A stretch of 64,000 bases of DNA from Heterohyrax brucei (Eukaryota; Chordata; Mammalia; Hyracoidea; Procaviidae). Shown here piece after piece: positions 57,835 to 64,000 of this stretch (its first letter is position 1; each line of letters opens with the position of its first letter). A program made the position numbers and the translations under genes. The stretch lies in assembly GCA_028571685.1 (NCBI GenBank), contig CM053140.1, positions 147,483,701 through 147,547,700 of the forward strand. Direction: 5' to 3'. The notes beneath the pieces were generated by a model. It saw only the letters and a list, made by a program, of their open reading frames with translations. It did no database searches and was not told the DNA's origin.

Positions 57835-59470
57835 AACAGCATCACTGAGATATAATTCACATAAAATTCATCCCTTTAAAGTGTACAATTCAGTGTTTTT
57901 ACTGTATTTACAGAGTTGTAGAACTATTTACTACTGTTTAATTTAGAACATTTCACCCCCCTCAAAAGAAACCCTGTACCCATTAGCAGTCACTTCTCCC
58001 TATCCCCTGTACTTAGCCCTTACAATAACTAATCTACTTTCTGTCGCTTTGAATTTTCCTATTCTGCACACTGCACACAAATCAGACAACTCTTTTGTGA
58101 CTGATTTCTTACCTTAGCATAATATTTTCAGTTTGTTCATGCTGTAGTACTTGCATTAGAACTTCATTCCTTTTTATTGATGATGAATATTCCTTTGTAA
58201 GAACATGCCACATTTTGATCATCTATTTATAATTTGATGGACATTTTGGGTTGTCTCCAGTTTTTGACTATTATGAGTAATGATTCTATGAACATTCATG
58301 TATATGCTTTGGTATGGATATATGAGGCCTGACAATTAAGTGCAAGAACTCATCCTAGAAAAAGTGCTACATAACTCATTTCTGAATATCAGTAGGGTCA
58401 CCTTTGAAGTACTTCTTTTGGGAAGCTATGCACCAATGCCAGCACCTAGTCTACCCTTCAAAGCAATTCTGGAACTCTTTTTCTCAGATGGCCACTAGAG
58501 CTGTCACTGTATTATTCTTGAAGTCCTGAACGTCATCAAAATGTCACTAGGGGCCAGATCAGGTGAGTAAAGAGGGTGATCCAATACAGTTACTCGTTTA
58601 ATGACTAAAACTCTCTCCCAGACAACTATTCAAGTAAGTTTGTGAACTTGCTGCCATGCCACCATGCGCAATGGCCATTCCAGAAGGAGTTCCAAAATTG
58701 CTTTGAAGGGTGGTCTAGGCACTGGCATTGCTGCACAGCTTCCCAGGGAGAGTACTTCCCATGTGATCATAGTGATACTCAGTAAGGGGAGATGTAGCAG
58801 TTAGAACAGTTAAGTTTGCAAACTTAATTGTTGGACCTCGTATCTTTTCAATTATCCTGGGTGCCTGGGGGTGGGTATAATTGCTGGATCTTATGGTAAC
58901 TCTGTGTTTAACATTTTGAAAAACTGCTGAACTTTTTTCCAAAGTGATGTCCCAATTTACAATCCCACCAGCAATGTATGGGTATTCCAATAAATTTTAC
59001 TAATGAATGTGAAGTGACGTTTCATTGTGATTTTTATTTGCATTTCTCTAAAAATGTTGAGTATCTTTCCAAGTACTAATTGGCCATTTGTGAGGTTACT
59101 TTGGAGAAATATCTATTTAAATTCTTTAGCATTATATAATACTGTTGTTTGTTTTTTTATTGTTGAGTCACAGGTTCTTTTTATATTCTGTATACAGATC
59201 TCTTATCTGATACATGATTTGCAATTATTTTATACCATTCTAGTAGTTATCTTTGTACTTTCTTCATGATGGCCTTTGAAGTACAAAAATTTTTAATTTT
59301 GATGAAGACAATAATATGCATATTTTATTTTGTTGCTTGTGCTTGTGGTGTCATATCTAAGAGAACATTTTGTAATCCAAGGTCACAGAGATTTACTCAT
59401 CTGTTTTCTTCCAAGAACTTTATAGATTCAACTTTTACATTTAAATAAAAAAATCCAGTTGCAGTTAATG
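57835..59470 (-). mobile_element. Old L1 (L1M-like) 3' end split by a mariner element
   Basis: It begins with the common antisense L1M 3'UTR ('gagatataattcacataaaattcatccctttaaagtgtacaattca'). It continues through ORF2 C-terminal remnants ('aattgctggatcttatggtaactctgtg', 'caatcccaccagcaatgtatggg'). The two halves join across 58323-58840. Confidence 0.82.
58323..58840. mobile_element. Foldback mariner-derived element, copy 2
   Basis: 518 bp between TA dinucleotides (58321-58322 and 58841-58842), with ends TGAGGCCTGACAATTAAG and its inverted partner CTTAATTGTTGGACCTCG. The left arm (58323 to about 58520) and right arm (about 58670-58840) are inverted copies of a mariner transposase C-terminal coding end. 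The loop holds more transposase sequence in antisense ('gggccagatcaggtgagtaaag'). No complete transposase. The loop orientation is opposite to that of copy 1. Confidence 0.82.
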
Positions 59471-59504
59471 TTTGTATATGCCATGAAGTGCAACCCCCCC
59501 AAAA

Positions 59505-59548
59505 AACCCACTGCCATTGAGTCAATTCCAACTCATAGCAACCCTAGG
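59505..59548 (-). mobile_element. SINE tail fragment
   Basis: Only the tail is present: 'cccactgccattgagtcaattccaactcatagcaaccctag'. Confidence 0.75.
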
Positions 59549-59654
59549 TAGGGGCCTATTTATATATATTTTTGAAGAAGTAAGATTAAGAATGTGGACA
59601 GAAATCTGATCTACATAACATCTGAAGAGAACATCAAGTATAATCTTTTATTCT

Positions 59655-60677
59655 TGGGAAAAAATATTTGGAAACTGCATATTGGATTGATGTCTAATGT
59701 CCATAATCTACAAAGTACTGCAAAATATCAACAAAAGAAAAAAAAAAAACAACAGTTAAACAATGGACACAGGATGTGGACAGACACTTCATCCAAGAAG
59801 GCATCTGGGCAACCAAAAGGCAAAAGAGGAAATACTCATGATCATTAGCTATTACATAAATCCAAATCAAAACTATAGTGAGCTGTCTCTCACCCAAGTG
59901 AGGTTGGCAGTAATCCAAAAAACACAAAACAACAAATGCTGTGGAGAGATTGGAACTCTCCTACACTGCTGCTGGGATTGCAAAATGATGTAACCTCTTT
60001 GGAAAGCAATTTGGTACTTTCTTAAAAAGCTAGAGAAATATCATATGACCCCTCAATCCCACTGCTTGGAATATATCCTACAGAAATAAGGGCTTTCACA
60101 CAAACAGATACATGCACATGACAGTTGATTGCAGCACAATCCACGTTAACAAAAAGATGGAATCAACTTAGGTGCCCCTCAGTAGATGGATGGATGAACA
60201 AACTGTGGTATATCTACACAATGGAACACTATGCAATAATAAAAAAAATGATAATTTTAGGAAACATCTGATAACCTGGTATCAACTAGAAGACATTATG
60301 CTGAGTGAAATCAGTCAACTGGAAAAGGATGAATATTGTATGAGACCACTATCATAAGGGCTCAAAAAAGGACTTATGCATAGAAGAAATGACTCTTTGA
60401 TGGCTGCAGAAGTGGGGAGGGAAGGAAAGGGTTGCTCATAAATTAGATAGTTGATAGGAACTAGGTTGGGTAAAGGGAGTGACAGCAAGCAGTAGAAGCC
60501 GGGTCAGCATAACTGGAGTACACCATAAGCTAAAGGTTTTCTAAATTCAACCCAACATCTGAAAGGACAGAGTAGCAAGGAAAGTGGTCTGGGGACCATG
60601 TTCTTGGAGGACATCAAGGTTAAGTGGCATAACTAGTCTTTTGCTAAAAGAGTCTTCTGCACCCCATATTGATGAGT
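59655..60677 (+). mobile_element. L1 3' part, left segment
   Basis: ORF2 C-terminus in sense (SYYINPNQNYSELSLTQVRL near 59845-59905; MLSEISQLEKDEYCMRPLS ending at TAA 60355-60357), then 3'UTR. It is cut by the antisense L1 and resumes at 62384 ('taaaagccagcaggccgccatctgagg'). Confidence 0.9.
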
Positions 60678-60691
60678 GGCATCTGAATCTT

Positions 60692-62369
60692 TTTTTTTTT
60701 TATTTAACATGACTGAGTGAAAATGTACATTCCTGTATAAATTTACATGCCCACCTATATGCAGCTTCCACTGCTCTCCCTGCCCGGTGACAGCACACTA
60801 TTCCTCTCTGCTCCATACATGTCCCATCCTCCCAACAGCCTCCTTTCCCCTTCTCTCCACCCACTCTCCTTCCTCCAGCCAGAGGTCAGCAGGATGATAT
60901 CCTACAGATGTATAGAACCATAAAGTACATCCAACATTTGGTCACTCTGCATTGCCAAGTCCAATCCATTCCTGTCCAAAGAGTGGACCTTTGTTATAAT
61001 TTATGGGTAAGGGCAGCATCAGGGCTGGAGGCCATGCTCTCAGGGGAACCCTGAAACTGCTGGACCATCAATTGAGGTCTTTTAGTGGAGATCTCAGGCT
61101 GCACTTCTTTTTATTCTTGTGTTGCCAGTGAGACTCCTCTCTGTGAGCTCCATCGTGGCTATCACTGGTGGTGGCGGGGCACCATCCAGTTCTTCCGGTC
61201 CCAAGTCGATGTAGGCACCCACTCTTGTGGGTCTTTCTGTCTTCTAGGTTGTCTTTACCACATGTCATTTTGGTCCTCGGTGAACATCCATTCCTGCTGA
61301 GTTGGGACCATTTACTGTGTCCTCAGATGGCAGCTTGGCAGCTCCTAAGACCCCAGACGCCACTCACCAATGTGGGGTGCAGAGAGCTCTCTTAGCAAAA
61401 TGCTAGTTGTACCAATTGGCCTCGATTTTGCCTAAGAGCATGGTCCCCTGCCCCCTGCCCCTTGCCCAGCTACTCTATCCTTGCAATATTGGGTTAAGAT
61501 GAAAGGAGTGCTCAAGTTATGCTGAAGTCCACTTAATGTTGTTCTTGTTTCTAATGTGTGCTATCACCACTTTCTCCCAACCAGATTTATAGCGTCTAAA
61601 CTAAACCCTCCCCCACTCACCCTCCCTTCCTCCCCTCCCTTGCAGCTGTCAAAGAGTCTTTTCTTCTATACACAAGTCTGTTTTTGAGATCTTATCGTAG
61701 AGGTCTCATACAATATTTGTCCTTTTGTCACTGACTACTTTCACTCAGCATAATGTCTTCCAGTTGAAACCAGGTTAGGAGATGTTTCCTGGAATCATCG
61801 TTATTCTTTATCATTGTGTAGTGCTCCATTGAGTATATGTACCATAGTTTACCTATCCATTCTTCTGTTGATGGGCATCTGAGTTGATTCCATCTTTTTG
61901 CTATCATGGACTGTGCTGCGATAAAAATTCTGGTGCATGTGTCCATTGTTGTGAAAGGCCTTGATTCTGTAGGATATATTCCAAGTAGTGGAATTACTGG
62001 GTCAAATGGTATATTGATATCCATTTTTTTAAGTAAGTGCCAAATTGCTTTCAAAAGAGGCTAGACCATTTTGCAACCCACCAACAGCATAGGAGGGTTC
62101 CACTTTCTCCACAGCCTCTCCAGCATTTGTTATTTTGTGTTTTCTGGATTATGGCCAATCTTGTTGGGGTGAGATGGTATCTCATTGTCGTCTTGATTTG
62201 AATTTCTTTAATAACTAAAGATCATGAACATGTCTGCATGTGTTTTTTGGCTGCCTGGATCTCCTCTTTAGTGAAATGTCTGTCCATCTTCTTTGCCCAT
62301 CACTTAATTGGATGGTTTATCTTCTTCTTATTGATATTTTGTAGTATCTTATAGATTATGGAGATGAGG
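60692..62369 (-). mobile_element. 5'-truncated L1 nested in another L1
   Basis: It closely resembles the copy at 2685-4360 over its whole length, including the 3'UTR with T-rich start (60690-60702) and the ORF2 C-terminus. Flanks GGCATCTGAATCTT at 60678-60691 and 62370-62383 are a 14-bp perfect target duplication. Its 5' truncation is within a few bases of the point in the 2685 copy. The ORF2 tail is open for 108 codons (61728-62054), better kept than most copies here. Confidence 0.95.
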
Positions 62370-62383
62370 GGCATCTGAATCTT

Positions 62384-62990
62384 AAAAGCCAGCAGGCCGC
62401 CATCTGAGGAACATCAGCTGGTCCCAACACACCTGGAACAGATGACAACCGAGAACATCAAAGACATGAGGAAAAATGAGCCCAGGAGACAGAAGGACTC
62501 ATATGATTGGGAGACTACATGAGCGTGAGACCAGAAGAACTAGATTGTGCCCATCCACCACAAAAGACGGCCCTGACATAGCATGAGAAAAAGAAGTGTG
62601 CAGATCAAGAACTCTGTTAAAAGACATGAACTGATGTTTCAACAGCCTGGACCTGGGAACGTGACCCCTAGACTGGCTGCTAGCCCCAAGCTGAAACCAG
62701 TCCTGAGGTTAACACTTCAGACAAAGAATGAACTGGACTTGGGGATACAGAGTTAGCATGTGGTGTGTGAGCTTTACGGTTTTATATTTATATAGGAGGC
62801 TATCCTATTGGTTTCTTTCTAGATGGGAGAGGACAGGGTGGAGAGGACGGAATATGTGTTTGTTAAGTGGATACTGGATTTTAAAAGGAAGAGTGTACTG
62901 TCACAGGGTGAGGAGAGCAGATAGAGTTACAGAGAGGTGGCATGAAAAACTGAGTGGAATCACATACTTTCACTTAATCATAATTGAAAG
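62384..62990 (+). mobile_element. L1 3'UTR, right segment
   Basis: This continues the 59655 copy after the nested insertion. Blocks 'gcatgagaaaaagaagtgtgcagatcaagaactctg' and 'gtactgtcacagggtgaggagagcag' match other L1 3'UTRs here. It ends near 'cacttaatcataattg'. Confidence 0.85.
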
Positions 62991-63488
62991 AACAACCTTT
63001 TATTCTAAAAGAGCTGTATTCTACCATACAGAAGAGTAACTTGCAATCCCTCTCATATTCTTGGAGATGTCTATGGAAACTAATTTCTACTTCTCCATTT
63101 TACCTTCCAACATAGCTGAAAAATGAAGGAAGGGAGGGAAGTGGAGAGGGAAAAAGAGGAAAGGATGGAAAACTAGCATTATGTAATTCATACAATCTTC
63201 TTGAGAGCAGAGAAACCCAGAAGTGAATAAGTAATTTCAGATTAGTTGTGAGGAGAATGTAAGAAAACAATTACAACTAGCAGTTAGTTTACTTCCCAGT
63301 TGATTGCTGATGTTTGTAGAGCTCCATCTTTTCATATCAAAGTCAAGAAAAAAAAGAACAGATAAGGAAGAAAATCCAAGTGAAGGAGTTGAAGTGTTCT
63401 TTTGAGAACAGAGAAAAACAGAAATAGCAATGAAGAAATGGAAAATAATCTAATACATCTTTCAAGGACAAACACTGAGTAACATCTC
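62991..63488. other. Single-copy purine-rich DNA, no gene seen
   Basis: 63110-63180 is GGAA-rich low-complexity sequence. No coding or repeat signal. Confidence 0.4.
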
Positions 63489-63489
63489 A

Positions 63490-63650
63490 GTACTCACTCA
63501 CTGTCATTGAATCGATTCTGACTCATAACAACCCTATAGGACAGAGTGGAGCTGCCTCCTAGAGTATCAAAGCAGTGCCTGGTGGATTGGAACCATAAAC
63601 TTTTTCATCAGTAGCCATACCACTTAACCATTGTGCCACCTGGGTTTCTA
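63490..63650 (-). mobile_element. AfroSINE, antisense
   Basis: A complete copy from 'cactcactgtcattgaatcgattctgactcataac' to 'gtgccacctgggtttc'. A 7-bp repeat CATCTCA flanks it (63484-63490 and 63652-63658), within imperfect longer flanks. Confidence 0.9.
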
Positions 63651-63659
63651 GCATCTCAA

Positions 63660-64000
63660 TAGCCCTGAAAAATACTGGTGTTATATATTGTAAATATGAA
63701 GTGAGGGAGAGCAAATAGCTGTGTTATCTTAGAAGTCCATAGGAACATTTATAAGGTATTTTGAGTCATGCCAAATATTTCTACAGTTTTGTAGTTTGGT
63801 AAAGAGATGACATCACCTGTATATATAGTCCTTGGCATATGATGTGGTTCCTTTCTGATAACTCTGTGAATGGTTAAGTTGGTTTTTATGTAAAATGAAT
63901 ACCTTTGGGGTTTTTTTTTGGTTTGTTTTTACAGTTTTCATTATTATTCTTTATTAGAAGTTTCTTTTGTATCCAGTTTTCGTCTTTGAGAGTTGGAGAA
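63660..64000. other. Single-copy DNA to the window end, no gene seen
   Basis: A T-rich tract closing in TTTTTACAG (63906-63933) looks like a splice acceptor, but no open frame of any length follows before the window ends. I do not call an exon. Confidence 0.3.

Noticed and set aside
63906..63933. Splice-acceptor-like tract near the window end
   Set aside because: No open frame or donor follows before the window ends, and T-rich tracts are common in this AT-rich DNA.

Overview
The window looks like nuclear DNA of a placental mammal, most likely an afrotherian close to elephants. The reasons are compositional. There are about twenty tRNA-headed short repeats of the kind I recognise as AfroSINEs. 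Several BovB/RTE-type LINEs share their 3' end sequence with those SINEs. L1 copies cover a large part of the window, and the rest is AT-rich, CpG-poor DNA with mammalian MIR, L2 and MER20-like remnants. There are no bacterial-style operons, no rRNA and no CRISPR. Nearly every open frame of 60-170 codons lies inside, or antisense to, a decayed L1 or RTE reading frame. I see no intact protein-coding gene.

Layout. 1-2666 is single-copy sequence with one plausible minus-strand terminal exon (1354-1521). 2685-4360 is a 5'-truncated L1 in an 18-bp target duplication. 4379-9490 is single-copy DNA with MER20, several SINEs and a solo MaLR-type LTR (7532-8054). 9490-11135 holds an uncertain DNA element split by a foldback mariner-derived element, then a SINE with a 12-bp duplication. 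12085-16545 is two RTE elements head to head. 17685-20410 is an old repeat split by an L1 copy that carries only 5'UTR and ORF1. 20782-28056 is a full-length but broken L1. 28801-28856 has a short exon-like segment. 29250-36140 is an RTE split by an L1, which is itself split by a second L1 and by a CpG-rich solo LTR. 36423-36667 is an exon-like fossil of an aldo-keto reductase.

36990-41150 is a SINE-rich stretch. 41436-42802 is a second ORF1-only L1 copy in an 18-bp target duplication. 43430-44730 and 47110-47670 are old L1 3' parts. 47677-48238 is a second MaLR-type LTR. 48275-56125 is another full-length but broken L1, carrying a solo LTR and a SINE in ORF2. 57835-59470 is an old L1 split by a second foldback mariner element. 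59655-62990 is an L1 split by a younger L1. The end is single-copy DNA with one SINE.

How it fits together: this is an intergenic or intronic transposon layer cake, not a pathway. Its main value is a readable insertion order, because many junctions still show target-site duplications. It also contains a few gene-like relics, of which the aldo-keto reductase exon is the clearest. I found no convincing new functional system.
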